Shown here piece by piece: positions 17,182 through 25,613 of a stretch of 64,000 nt of DNA. Numbering within the stretch: the stretch's first letter is position 1; the number at the start of each line of letters is the position of its first letter. The notes under the pieces are model-generated. The model ran no database searches and was not told where the DNA came from. It was given only the letters and a program-made list of their open reading frames with translations. Position numbers and translations under genes: made by a program. This DNA is from Desulfuromusa sp. (GTDB lineage: Bacteria; Desulfobacterota; Desulfuromonadia; Desulfuromonadales; Geopsychrobacteraceae): contig JADGEB010000011.1 in NCBI GenBank assembly GCA_016744595.1, positions 22,037 to 86,036 of the forward strand. Direction: 5' to 3'.

Positions 17182-18656
17182 ACCAGTTTTCCTCTTGGGG
17201 TTTCAGGCAGATAAATGCTGAAACAACTTCCCTCACCAATGGTACTGCTGACCTCAATCCAGCCTCCATGTTCTTCAATAATTCCATGAGCAATCGACAA
17301 ACCAAGCCCCGTTCCTTGGCCGATATCTTTAGTCGTGAAGAATGGATCAAAAATTTGGCGCAAATTTTCTGGCTCGATACCAGTTCCCTGATCACAAATT
17401 TGCAAACAAACCCAACTGGCATCCTTGCCCTCAATGTTTTCTGGAACTTCGACAGTAGAAGGATGGCAACTGGTTAAAATGATATCCCCACTCGTCGGCA
17501 TGGCCTGGATACCGTTCAGTGTCAGATTGAGAAGTACCTGCTGCAACTGTGCAGGATCAGCAAAAACGGGTAACGGCTGTTCGGTCTCTTCGATTGCCAG
17601 ATCAATGCCCTGTTCCCGTGCTGTCGGCTCCAGCAGCGGTTGTATGCCTCGGAGCACAACATTTAAATCAACTGCTTGTTTCTGTGATTTTCCACGCCGT
17701 GCAAAACTAAGTAACTGCCGCATGATTCCGGTCATACGATCGGCCTGCTCACCAATAATTGTCGCTGACCGGGAAATATCAGCAGGCTCCATTCCGACGC
17801 TGCGAATCAATTTGGCACGACCAGCAATAACATTTAACGGTGTCCCTAACTCATGGGCTATCCCTGCCGACAGCTGCCCCAGAGTAGCCAAACGTTCTGT
17901 ATGGCGTAACTTTTCCAGAGCCTCAATTTTTTCATTATTGGCGATTTGTTCAGCCTCACGAGCTTCAGCCAGTTGGCCACGCATCCGCTCGATGGTACTT
18001 GACAATTCTGCGATTTCACCCCCGCCAGGCAAATTGACACTGGTGGTAAAATCTCCAGTTCCAATCCGTTCCGCCTGAGCACGCAATTTCCGCATCGGGC
18101 GATCAATCCAGATACTTCCAAGTGCCCCCATAAACAGCAGAGCAGATCCAATCGACACTCCTATGACTATCGCTGACCGGCGGAGACTCTCTTGCACATA
18201 ATCGTGCATTTCATCCATTGACTCAGAGAGCTCAATCGCGCCGATTCGACCTTCTTCGGTCAACAAGGGAAGATAAGTCAGGAGAAAGTCGCCACCCTCT
18301 GGTGACCCTGCAAGTAATGCTACCGTCTCTTCATTGAACAAGTCATCTAACTGTTCAACCGGAACCCGTGGTTGAAACTTCTGGGGGATTTCTCCTTCGA
18401 TCCAGACCCAGCGAACCAAAGTCTGCGTATATTCTTGATTTGCTTTTTGTAAAAAATTGATTGCGACGTCCTTACCACGCTGCTGCCAGAGTTCTTTCAC
18501 AACATACCGCAAACTCTCTCCAATATGACGCGCTTCACGACTGAGGTTTATTTTTAGCTGCTCCCGTTCCCGTTGAATGGAAAAATAGCTATAGGCAGAA
18601 AAAATCAGGGCAACTCCAAGTAAAACAGCAAAAGTAATTTTAACGGTCAGACGCAT
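17178..18656 (-). CDS. Membrane sensor histidine kinase
   Basis: 492 residues: TM1 (residues 7-25), a periplasmic sensor of about 130 residues with no haem or cysteine motif, TM2 (160-180), HAMP (185-235), a coiled-coil linker, HisKA with the H-box GIAHELGTPLN, and a HATPase domain (N-box LLNLTLNGIQAM, G-boxes DQGTGI and GQGTGLGLS). It phosphorylates, and probably dephosphorylates, the NtrC-type partner with which it overlaps. The sensor region begins with a long helix rich in Arg and Glu, typical of kinases that detect envelope or small-molecule cues. ATG start; a promoter-like sequence lies upstream. Confidence 0.9.
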   Translation of the reverse strand: MRLTVKITFAVLLGVALIFSAYSYFSIQREREQLKINLSREARHIGESLRYVVKELWQQRGKDVAINFLQKANQEYTQTLVRWVWIEGEIPQKFQPRVPVEQLDDLFNEETVALLAGSPEGGDFLLTYLPLLTEEGRIGAIELSESMDEMHDYVQESLRRSAIVIGVSIGSALLFMGALGSIWIDRPMRKLRAQAERIGTGDFTTSVNLPGGGEIAELSSTIERMRGQLAEAREAEQIANNEKIEALEKLRHTERLATLGQLSAGIAHELGTPLNVIAGRAKLIRSVGMEPADISRSATIIGEQADRMTGIMRQLLSFARRGKSQKQAVDLNVVLRGIQPLLEPTAREQGIDLAIEETEQPLPVFADPAQLQQVLLNLTLNGIQAMPTSGDIILTSCHPSTVEVPENIEGKDASWVCLQICDQGTGIEPENLRQIFDPFFTTKDIGQGTGLGLSIAHGIIEEHGGWIEVSSTIGEGSCFSIYLPETPRGKLV

Positions 18657-18711
18657 TATTTCATTTCTCGGCTAAGCAAGTTCACCAGATCCAGAGTTCA
18701 GATAGGCTCTA

Positions 18712-18740
18712 ATTTTGCGTTGCTCTGAGCAGGTTGTCAA
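18712..18740 (-). promoter_or_regulatory. Sigma-70-like promoter of the kinase-regulator operon
   Basis: Minus strand TTGACA (18735-18740) and CAAAAT (18712-18717) are 17 bases apart, about 56 bases before the kinase ATG. The -35 is perfect and the -10 weak. Confidence 0.5.
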
Positions 18741-18756
18741 GCGGCAGAAAATTACA

Positions 18757-18792
18757 GAAAAAACAAAAGCCCGATCAATACGACCGGGCTTT
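18757..18792 (-). terminator. Terminator after tatC
   Basis: AAAGCCCG and CGGGCTTT form an 8-bp stem; on the minus strand it is followed by TGTTTTTT. It ends the tatBC transcript ahead of the kinase promoter. Confidence 0.75.
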
Positions 18793-18821
18793 CTAAAAAA
18801 TCATCCATGACCTTTTATGGA

Positions 18822-19595
18822 TCAGTCCGATTTATTTTCCACTTCTGAGTCTTCACTTTCCTCGTTAACCTCGATTTTTTTCTTACCAAAAAAGCGGGCA
18901 ACTATCACTCCCACTTCATATAAGACAACAAAAGGAACGGCAATAGAGGCTTGCGAAAAAATATCGGGAGGAGTGAGGACAGCCCCCATGACAAAAGCTA
19001 ACAACAGAGCAAATTTACGATTTTTTGCTAGCCATTTATGATCAACAATGCCCAGTCGAGCAAGAAAAAAAATCACGATAGGGAGTTCGAAAACCAGACC
19101 GAAAGCAATCAGTAAACGAGAAGCCATGGTCAAATAGGCTCCCATCGACAACATTGCATCTACCCCGCCAACATTGGTTCCATAAGTGATCAAAAAAGAG
19201 AAGATCATCGGAAAGACAAGAGTAAAACCGAAATATGTTCCCGTACCAAAACAGAGACTACTGAAAAAGACAAAGGGGATAGCAAGACGCTTTTCATGGC
19301 CATAAAGGGCTGGAGCAATAAAACTCCAGATTTGCCAGATGATAATTGGAAAAGCAACAACTAATCCCGCTAAGGCAGAGACTTTCAGGATGGTAAAAAA
19401 TGGTTCTGTTGCATTCAGAAAAACCAGTGAACTGCCTTCTGGCAGCGCTTGACGAACCGGCTGAGCAATAAACTCAAAAAGTTTTTCGCCGACACTGTAA
19501 CAGCCGAGAAAAGTAACCAGCCAGGTTCCAGCGGCAATCATCAACCGTTTGCGCAATTCCCCCAGGTGGTCGGCTATTGCCATACCATCAGACAT
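18822..19595 (-). CDS. tatC: Sec-independent protein translocase TatC
   Basis: 257 residues with six membrane helices. The conserved cytoplasmic N-terminus reads [13 protein letters not shown], the region that binds twin-arginine signals; the first periplasmic loop has the conserved [15 protein letters not shown] charged acidic tail ([16 protein letters not shown]) extends into the cytoplasm. Together with TatB it exports folded proteins such as cofactor-loaded oxidoreductases. Its start overlaps tatB by 8 bases. Confidence 0.93.
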   Translation of the reverse strand: MSDGMAIADHLGELRKRLMIAAGTWLVTFLGCYSVGEKLFEFIAQPVRQALPEGSSLVFLNATEPFFTILKVSALAGLVVAFPIIIWQIWSFIAPALYGHEKRLAIPFVFFSSLCFGTGTYFGFTLVFPMIFSFLITYGTNVGGVDAMLSMGAYLTMASRLLIAFGLVFELPIVIFFLARLGIVDHKWLAKNRKFALLLAFVMGAVLTPPDIFSQASIAVPFVVLYEVGVIVARFFGKKKIEVNEESEDSEVENKSD

Positions 19596-19938
19596 TATGC
19601 TTTAGCTCCGTATCTTTGTCTGAAGCTTTAACCGGTGTTTCAGAAACTTCGCCAGCCACAGATTCAGTTTTTTCTGCAAGGACGTCCTCTCCTTCGAGTT
19701 GGGATAGAGCTTCATCAGCATTTTCCGGAATTTTTTGGGCTCTAAGTTCTTTCTCGTGGCGCTCATCATCTGCTTTGATCTCCAGATCAATCGTGCTCTT
19801 CAATTCGTTGGTCGCACGCTTGAATTCAGCAAACCCCTTACCGAGGGATCGGGCAAGATCAGGAAGTTTTTTCGGTCCCAGGATGACCAATGCCAAAGCG
19901 GCAATAAGAACCATCTCTGTCATTCCGATTCCAAACAT
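19588..19938 (-). CDS. tatB: Sec-independent protein translocase TatB
   Basis: 116 residues starting [21 protein letters not shown]: one membrane helix, the [16 protein letters not shown] hinge and amphipathic helix of TatA/B, then an acidic tail. TatA and TatB are hard to tell apart; the FGIGMTEM start and long tail favour TatB. GAGGAAAAATATTA precedes the ATG at 19938; an extension to 20058 is not supported. It is overlapped by tatC. Confidence 0.85.
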   Translation of the reverse strand: MFGIGMTEMVLIAALALVILGPKKLPDLARSLGKGFAEFKRATNELKSTIDLEIKADDERHEKELRAQKIPENADEALSQLEGEDVLAEKTESVAGEVSETPVKASDKDTELKHNV

Positions 19939-20080
19939 TAATATTTTTCCTCTCGTCTTAGGTCTTCTTGAGCTGTCAATACTGGCGGCTGAAGGATTCA
20001 CTAACCATCCTAAATTCCACAATCCTGCGAGAATAGCCCTACAGGAAACGACTGTCAAGCTCTCCGAATGGGTGAAAAGA

Positions 20081-20110
20081 TTGACATATCAGAGGGGGCT
20101 AGTCTACCAT
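20081..20110 (+). promoter_or_regulatory. Sigma-70-like promoter of nadA
   Basis: TTGACA at 20081 and TACCAT at 20105 with an 18-base spacer, 44 bases before the nadA ATG. Confidence 0.45.
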
Positions 20111-20153
20111 CTGAACTCATTTTTGCCCCCATAAACAGAGGTAAGTTAAAACA

Positions 20154-21071
20154 ATGAATCAAGAGAAACTACAACAACAAATCAAACAATTAGCCGCTGA
20201 AAAAGATGCACTCCTGATTGCACACAATTATGAACGGGATGAAGTTCAGGAAGTCGCTGATATTACTGGCGATTCACTGGCTTTGTCTATAGAAGCAGAA
20301 AAAACTGAAAAAAAAGTTATTGTTTTCTGTGGAGTTCATTTTATGGCAGAAAGTGCGGCAATTCTTGCTCCAGAAAAAATTGTTCTGTTGCCACGCGCCG
20401 ATGCCGGTTGTCCGATGGCCGACATGGTCACCGCTGAAGGGTTACGAAAACTGAAACAGCAGCATCCAGACGCTACAGTTGTGAGCTATGTCAATACAAG
20501 TGCGGCAGTGAAAGCCGAAAGCGACATCTGCTGTACCAGCTCAAATGCGGTTAGTGTTGCTCGCTCCATCGATGCGAAAAAACTATTGTTAGTCCCCGAT
20601 CGGAATCTGGGACACTATATTGCCAAGCATGTTCCAGAAAAAGAATGTATTCTCTGGGAAGGCTATTGTGCGACCCATGATCAGCTGAAAGTCGAAGAAG
20701 TTCAACAAGCAAAAGCAGACCATCCCGATGCTCTATTCATGGTTCACCCAGAATGTCGGCCCGATGTTCTGGAATTGGCTGACCATATCTGCTCAACCAG
20801 TGGTATGTACGAATTTGCCACAAAAAATTCAGCGAAAAAATTTATTGTCGGCACTGAAAATGGGATACTCTGGCGGCTCCGCAAAGAAAATCCAGACAAG
20901 CAGTTTGTCATGCCAAATCGGGAAATGATCTGTCCGACGATGAAAATTACCAGTCTTGAGGATGTGTTACGCTGTCTGGAGACAATGGAACCACGGATTA
21001 CCGTTGCTGAAGAGGTTCGGATTAAAGCCAAACAGGCTCTGGATAAAATGTTGGCGATCCCAAGGGATTAA
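20154..21071 (+). CDS. nadA: Quinolinate synthase A
   Basis: 305 residues, an [4Fe-4S] enzyme that condenses iminoaspartate with dihydroxyacetone phosphate to quinolinate in NAD synthesis. Family landmarks: [35 protein letters not shown] (first cluster Cys), [20 protein letters not shown] and [22 protein letters not shown] (later Cys). Length is normal for the short NadA class. nadB and nadC are not nearby. Confidence 0.95.
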   Translation: MNQEKLQQQIKQLAAEKDALLIAHNYERDEVQEVADITGDSLALSIEAEKTEKKVIVFCGVHFMAESAAILAPEKIVLLPRADAGCPMADMVTAEGLRKLKQQHPDATVVSYVNTSAAVKAESDICCTSSNAVSVARSIDAKKLLLVPDRNLGHYIAKHVPEKECILWEGYCATHDQLKVEEVQQAKADHPDALFMVHPECRPDVLELADHICSTSGMYEFATKNSAKKFIVGTENGILWRLRKENPDKQFVMPNREMICPTMKITSLEDVLRCLETMEPRITVAEEVRIKAKQALDKMLAIPRD

Positions 21072-21083
21072 TTGCTGAAAGGG

Positions 21084-21113
21084 GGCACTGTTCAGATTAA
21101 AAGGGACAGTGCC
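21084..21113. terminator. Hairpin downstream of nadA
   Basis: GGCACTGT and ACAGTGCC form an 8-bp perfect stem with a 14-base loop between convergent genes. There is no T-run, so the terminator call is tentative. Confidence 0.45.
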
Positions 21114-21117
21114 ATCA

Positions 21118-21486
21118 CTATTGTACCGTTGGGGATGGTTTATCTTTTGCTACAGATTCAGGAAAGCTCTGAGTAATCTTCGCCATCGCTGTTTTGACTT
21201 CTGCCTTCATTTTAGCAATACCGGCATCACTGAGCTGTAGGGTTTCTTCATTCAGGCGTAACACCAGTTCCTCTTTTTCAAGTTGCCTGAGGGCTTTCAA
21301 TAAAGCAAACTTGATTTTTTTTACTTCCGTTGTGTCACCAACCATCTCAACAAAACGACTTGCCAGATCAATATTCTTATCGTTGATCAGTTCTTTTTGA
21401 GGAAACGGGATATTTGCTTCCTTGACATATTTACTTAAAAAAAGAAAAACAACCATTTTCCATAAACTTTGATTAAACGGAGCCAC
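21118..21486 (-). CDS. Uncharacterised helical protein
   Basis: 122 residues if started at the GTG at 21486, which has AAAGGGA 8 bases upstream; an ATG 30 bases inside lacks a ribosome site. No signal peptide, no cysteine. It has alternating charged helices (VKKIKFALLKALRQLEKEELVLRLNEETLQLSDAGIAKM) and a proline-rich tail. I do not recognise the family. It is followed upstream by a membrane-protein gene on the same strand, 65 bases away. Confidence 0.55.
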   Translation of the reverse strand: MAPFNQSLWKMVVFLFLSKYVKEANIPFPQKELINDKNIDLASRFVEMVGDTTEVKKIKFALLKALRQLEKEELVLRLNEETLQLSDAGIAKMKAEVKTAMAKITQSFPESVAKDKPSPTVQ

Positions 21487-21551
21487 AAAATTTCCCTTTC
21501 ACATTGACTTTATCACCACTTATTTCCTATCCAAATGATGACTTTGACAAA

Positions 21552-22127
21552 TTATTTGTTGGTTTTGATTGCGATAATGAAACCATAGACGACAAAACAC
21601 AGCGATAGCAATTGTTGAATTGAAAGTATCGGTTTTTCCTGTATCAACATTAGAACCGCCATGCTTCCATTCATCAGCATAAAAAACAGCCATCCCACAG
21701 GCAGGTTCTTTGCCAATAAGTAGCTACCCAGCAAAAATCCAATCATAACACCAATCTCCAGTAATTGCGTCACTGTATTGATGCCACCATGCCCGTAAAG
21801 ACTATAGCCCACACCAAGAACCAGAGAGAGATAGGTCGCCGACATTGCGATAATGTCCATAGTCCTTGAGGAGACCTCAGCCCGTGTATAGACATTATAA
21901 AGACCAAAAATCATTGAGGGAACCCCACCAACTTCAATAGAAGCAGCGATCCAGTTCTGCTTTGAGATTAAGATAATCACCCAGGCCGGAACACCAAGAA
22001 TGTAGATTAACCATCCCGCAATCTTGAACAACCTTTTCGATCTTTGTGGCCGACCTTCTGCTAAAGCAAGTAGGATTTTATTGCTGAGATAAAAACCTCC
22101 ACCCCAGATCTGAAGAAATAATGTCAT
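21552..22127 (-). CDS. Uncharacterised multi-pass membrane protein, possibly PnuC-like
   Basis: 191 residues with six or seven hydrophobic helices. The order of Trp and Gly residues (VPAWVIILISKQNWIAASIEVGGVPSMIFGLYNVY, then QQLLSLCFVVYGFIIAIKTNK) recalls PnuC-type nicotinamide riboside channels, and nadA is nearby, but the match is weak and the gene may be unrelated. No enzymatic motif is visible. ATG at 22127. Confidence 0.5.
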   Translation of the reverse strand: MTLFLQIWGGGFYLSNKILLALAEGRPQRSKRLFKIAGWLIYILGVPAWVIILISKQNWIAASIEVGGVPSMIFGLYNVYTRAEVSSRTMDIIAMSATYLSLVLGVGYSLYGHGGINTVTQLLEIGVMIGFLLGSYLLAKNLPVGWLFFMLMNGSMAVLMLIQEKPILSIQQLLSLCFVVYGFIIAIKTNK

Positions 22128-22202
22128 AAAAAGTCTCTATAAGGAAACGTAATAACCAGAGTTCAGACGCAGAAATATCAACTTGCCTGCTGCATATGAT
22201 TA

Positions 22203-22745
22203 CTATAAGTAACGGTTATAATTGTTAATTTTAGCTTTCAATCGCTCTGCTAAAAATGGACTTGCTTGACCCAGTTGCTCAAGGATAAAGCGAGCTTCAT
22301 TTTGATAATTGGCTATCTTCTTTTTATCCCAGTGGACGGGTGGAGGCTGTAAGTTGGTGATTCGATCACACAGTTTTACCATCCACACTTCTCTGGATTG
22401 ATTTCTTATCCGATTGATACTGTCTTGCATTTGCTCTGCTTTGGACGCAAGTTCTTTATTCTTTGTCAGCGACAAAACCCCGTTCGCAATCTCCAATCCA
22501 AATATTTTTTTTAATTCTTCATATGTGGTTGGAGTATCCTCAATCGCATCATGTAGCAACGCACATACAATAAGGACATCAGGGTTGTTTATATTCTCGT
22601 TGGAGATCGCTGCCGCAGCCTCCATAGCAACAAGTCCGATATGATTTATATAAGGGATCTCACTCCCGGGGATTTTTTGTCCGTTATGAATGTTCGAGGC
22701 AAAATTCCAGGCTTTTAAATAATGATCTTGATTCCAGTTAGTCAC
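22203..22745 (-). CDS. HD-domain protein, probable small alarmone hydrolase
   Basis: 180 residues from the GTG at 22745, which has AAAGGA six bases upstream; a TTG five codons earlier is less likely. It contains a SpoT-like HD domain: His near YINHIGLVAMEAA, the metal pair in ALLHDAIEDTPTTYEELKKIFG, and a later Asp in VKLCDRITNL. The size and the HD-ED order match Mesh1-type enzymes that remove the 3'-pyrophosphate of (p)ppGpp. No synthetase domain is attached. A synthetase gene (10106-11347) lies 11 kb away. Confidence 0.78.
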   Translation of the reverse strand: MTNWNQDHYLKAWNFASNIHNGQKIPGSEIPYINHIGLVAMEAAAAISNENINNPDVLIVCALLHDAIEDTPTTYEELKKIFGLEIANGVLSLTKNKELASKAEQMQDSINRIRNQSREVWMVKLCDRITNLQPPPVHWDKKKIANYQNEARFILEQLGQASPFLAERLKAKINNYNRYL

Positions 22746-22770
22746 GGTGCTTCCTTTCAAGCTTTACGCA

Positions 22771-23391
22771 TTACTTAACTTCTATAGCTAATTCTTTGCC
22801 ATACATTTCAGCAGCATGGATTATTTCTGGTCGCTCGGCAACTTTACCTTTTTCAAAAACACCTAAAACGGGAAATTTCCTCATGATTTCATAGCCTAAT
22901 GCCTCAAATGGCAGCTGCATTGCTTCCAGAGTGAATCCCATGTCTTTCTTGTCTAATTGTTCGCATATGGCTGCGACCACCACTTTTCGGCTTTGATTTG
23001 CAAGCCTACTGCTCCAATGTCCTGGCCGAGGTTCAGCAAAATCATAAAAACAATAGAGTCTGTCAATAAAGCCTTTCATCCACGCTGTGAGGTTGTAATT
23101 GTGGACAGGGGAAACGGCAAAAAGTCCACGAGATTCGATAATCTTTTTGTAGATATCAGCCATATCGTCATTAAAGCGGGAACATCCGCCCGTTTGACGA
23201 CAAAGTTCACATCCAACACAAGGGCTAATTTGACAATCTCGCAATTGAATTTCTTCTGTTTCTAGCCCGATATTTTTAACCCCGGCCAAAAAATGTTTGA
23301 TAAGAAGGTCAGAATTTCCACCCTTTCGAGGACTGGCACCAATAGCCAGAACTTTAGGTTTAATCTGCTCCACTTTTATTTCAAATGCCAT
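22771..23391 (-). CDS. Flavodoxin-fold NAD(P)H-dependent FMN reductase, iron-sulfur flavoprotein-like
   Basis: 206 residues. The FMN phosphate loop reads IGASPRKGGNSDLLIKHFL, and a cysteine cluster CQISPCVGCELCRQTGGC (residues 49-68) resembles the compact [4Fe-4S] site of archaeal iron-sulfur flavoproteins. SPVHNYNLTAWMKGFIDRL is the second FMN contact. It probably passes electrons between ferredoxin-like donors and small acceptors. The stop is about 26 bases from the HD gene start on the same strand. Confidence 0.8.
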   Translation of the reverse strand: MAFEIKVEQIKPKVLAIGASPRKGGNSDLLIKHFLAGVKNIGLETEEIQLRDCQISPCVGCELCRQTGGCSRFNDDMADIYKKIIESRGLFAVSPVHNYNLTAWMKGFIDRLYCFYDFAEPRPGHWSSRLANQSRKVVVAAICEQLDKKDMGFTLEAMQLPFEALGYEIMRKFPVLGVFEKGKVAERPEIIHAAEMYGKELAIEVK

Positions 23392-23501
23392 AGCTACTCC
23401 TGGTTGTTTTCTTTAGCTATAGTGAACGTTACTATTTAAGTGACCACGTCACTCGACACTCTGCAGGGAAAATTATTCGACAGACAAGAAGAGGGTTGGC
23501 C

Positions 23502-23972
23502 TTATATTGCAGCATTATCAGACAGTTTCACGGCGATCATATGACCCGTAGCGTAGACTTCACCGCTGGAACTCAGAGATAAATCAATAGTGACTTTGCG
23601 TGGTTTAACTTCAATGATCTCACCCCTAATTTCTAGTTCGACATCTATTGGAGTTGGTCGCAGAAAATCTACTTTAAGTGAGGCTGTTACAAATCTCAGA
23701 TGTGGCTCAATACCCATTTCACGACCTTCTGCTTTAAATGCCGCGGCTGCAGCAGAAGCCGTCCCATGACAATCAAGCAATGACGCAACCAGACCGCCAT
23801 AGGCCTTGCCTGGCATACCCCCGGTATGGAAGCTTTCAGGAGTAAAACGTGCAACGGTGGTATTGCCATCCCAATAGCTTTTTAAATGATAACCATGCTC
23901 GTTGTTCTTGCCACACCCGTAACAATGACTAAAATCATCTGGGTAATAATCCTGAAAAGCTTGATCAACCAT
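23502..23972 (-). CDS. Hotdog-fold thioesterase (PaaI/HGG family)
   Basis: 156 residues with a hotdog domain: GGMPGKAYGGLVASLLDCHGTASAAAA holds the G-rich active-site helix with Asp and the following His. The N-terminus has a CYGCGKNNEHGYHL element, common to a subset of hotdog thioesterases. It should hydrolyse short or aromatic acyl-CoA. The gene stands alone on the minus strand. Confidence 0.78.
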   Translation of the reverse strand: MVDQAFQDYYPDDFSHCYGCGKNNEHGYHLKSYWDGNTTVARFTPESFHTGGMPGKAYGGLVASLLDCHGTASAAAAAFKAEGREMGIEPHLRFVTASLKVDFLRPTPIDVELEIRGEIIEVKPRKVTIDLSLSSSGEVYATGHMIAVKLSDNAAI

Positions 23973-24162
23973 ACAACTTTCTTTCTCTTTGTCTAAAGGA
24001 TCAAAATTAGGCTATTGGTATAAATTCTGTTCTTGCTCTTTCCACGTTGCCATATCATCAGCAGGCTAGTAAGTAACTAGTGCTGTAAATCGGGCCTGAT
24101 TGAAATCGGCTTTACCACAGTATTCCACTGCAACTTTTTAATTGATTAACTTGTTTAGCATC

Positions 24163-24543
24163 TTATGATTGCAGTTCGACGACACATTCTATTTCGATTA
24201 ACGCATCTAATGGGTTTTGTTTGACGGAAATGGTTGTACGGCTTGGTTTATGGCCTTGGAACATTTCTTCGTAGACTCTATTCATACCTTGAAAATCATC
24301 CATTTCTTTCAGGTAAACGGTAGTTTTAGCAATGTTTTTTAGGGTCAAGTTTTCGTTTGCCAAAACGATGGATAAATTTTCCAAGACTCTTTGGGTCTGC
24401 TCTTCAATGTTCGTTCCGACCAGTTTCATAGTCTCTGGATCAAGAGGGGTTTGGCCTGAGCAGAACATTATATTTCCAACTTTCATTGCGTGGCAATATG
24501 GGCCAATGGCATTTGGAGCATTAGGTACATTGACAGTTTCCAT
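24163..24543 (-). CDS. RidA (YjgF/YER057c/UK114) family protein
   Basis: 126 residues: APNAIGPYCHAMKVGNIMFCSGQTPLDPETMKLVG is the RidA signature; the substrate-binding Arg in SRTTISV and the Glu in EIECVVEL are present. It deaminates reactive enamine/imine intermediates. ATG at 24543, with AAGGAA about 7 bases upstream on the minus strand. Confidence 0.9.
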   Translation of the reverse strand: METVNVPNAPNAIGPYCHAMKVGNIMFCSGQTPLDPETMKLVGTNIEEQTQRVLENLSIVLANENLTLKNIAKTTVYLKEMDDFQGMNRVYEEMFQGHKPSRTTISVKQNPLDALIEIECVVELQS

Positions 24544-24569
24544 GTGATCTTAAGTTCCTTTTTATGTTT

Positions 24570-24720
24570 TTAAAAACTAGAGCTGGAAAGACGTAAAAAC
24601 TCATCTTCTTCAGGAGTAGTCACTCGATCCAATATCTTGCTTCTATGGGGATAGCGGCCAAATTTCTCAATTATTGCTTTGTTTTTTCATACTCTATTGT
24701 TGATTCAATGCCTACTTTGA
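24570..24720 (-). pseudogene. Remnant of a DUF924-family gene
   Basis: Read on the minus strand, the last 38 codons before a TAA at 24570 translate to a DUF924 C-terminus: AIIEKFGRYPHRSKILDRV, then TTPEEDEFL and a final SSSSF. Upstream, VGIESTIEYEKTK continues the family in another frame, so one frameshift near 24687 separates the parts, and the N-terminal three quarters are gone. Not translated as an intact protein. Confidence 0.6.
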
Positions 24721-25148
24721 GAATAGAGACATTGCTAATGAATGACTTCTTAATGATAACCAACGGTGACGCACTGGATTGTGAACCACCGAACTGTTCA
24801 GCTTAAAAAGAAAACAAATTTTTCGTTCGATATCAGTATTAGACTAAAAACGATTTTCTTAGTTCCTGCCTATCTCAAGATTGACGGAATCTATCCTGCA
24901 TATTATTCTTATGATCAGGATACGGGCTACCATTAAATTGTTTTGCAAGAGCCAATCAATAAGTGGATTTGTTTTCTGTCGGGCGGTATCGGCAGAACCT
25001 CGTCAATGACGAACCCTGCTACGGTACATCCAAAACAATGACAGAACAACGGTAAAAGAGGAAAGATTTGTTTGTCTTAAAGAAGTGAACTGACTGCCGT
25101 CCCTATTCCTATTTTTATTCCTTCTACTGATTATTGGAGACTTTATTT
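24721..25148. other. Gap without a recognisable gene
   Basis: No supported gene in these 430 bases. A stop-bounded open frame on the plus strand (about 24762-24931, ending PAYLKIDGIYPAYYSYDQDT) looks slightly protein-like but has no start or homologue I can name. The end of the gap carries the ribosome site of the next gene. Confidence 0.4.
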
Positions 25149-25613
25149 ATGCGTCGTAGCGATAAAGCAGTGACAGAACAAGCTGCAATTGAAAAAATTT
25201 TCCGTGCCGGAAAAACCTGCCAACTGGCTTTTTCTGCAGAGCCAATTCCTTATCTTGTGACCTTGAATTATGGCTATCATGATGGAAATCTCTATTTTCA
25301 TGCAGCGACGGAAGGACGTAAAATTGATCTGATCAAAAAAAATGCTCAAGCGGCGTTTACCGTAGCTCTTGATCTGGGCTTGATTAAAGGTGAAAACGCT
25401 TGTAGTTGGAGTGTGCGGTTTCAGTCGGTGGTTGGTCATGGTCAGATATCTCTACTGGAAAATCCGGAAGAAAAGCGGAAGGGACTTGACCTGTTCATGG
25501 CGCAATACAGTGACGCTGAATTTAGTTATCCGGATAAAATGATTCAGGCGACGGCAGTGTTTAAGCTGGTGATCAGCGAGATGACGGTGAAGCAATCAAG
25601 AGTTGATGAATGA
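25149..25613 (+). CDS. Pyridoxamine 5'-phosphate oxidase-like flavin protein (NimA type)
   Basis: 154 residues from the ATG at 25149, which has GGAG 9 bases upstream; a TTG at 25134 overlaps that site. A split-barrel FMN-binding fold is indicated by CQLAFSAEPIPYLVTLNYGYHDGNLYFHAATEGRKIDLIKKN, close to nitroimidazole-resistance (Nim) proteins. The second half has VVGHGQISLLENPEEKRKGLDLFMAQY. The reaction is unknown. Its stop overlaps the next start by 4 bases. Confidence 0.82.
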   Translation: MRRSDKAVTEQAAIEKIFRAGKTCQLAFSAEPIPYLVTLNYGYHDGNLYFHAATEGRKIDLIKKNAQAAFTVALDLGLIKGENACSWSVRFQSVVGHGQISLLENPEEKRKGLDLFMAQYSDAEFSYPDKMIQATAVFKLVISEMTVKQSRVDE

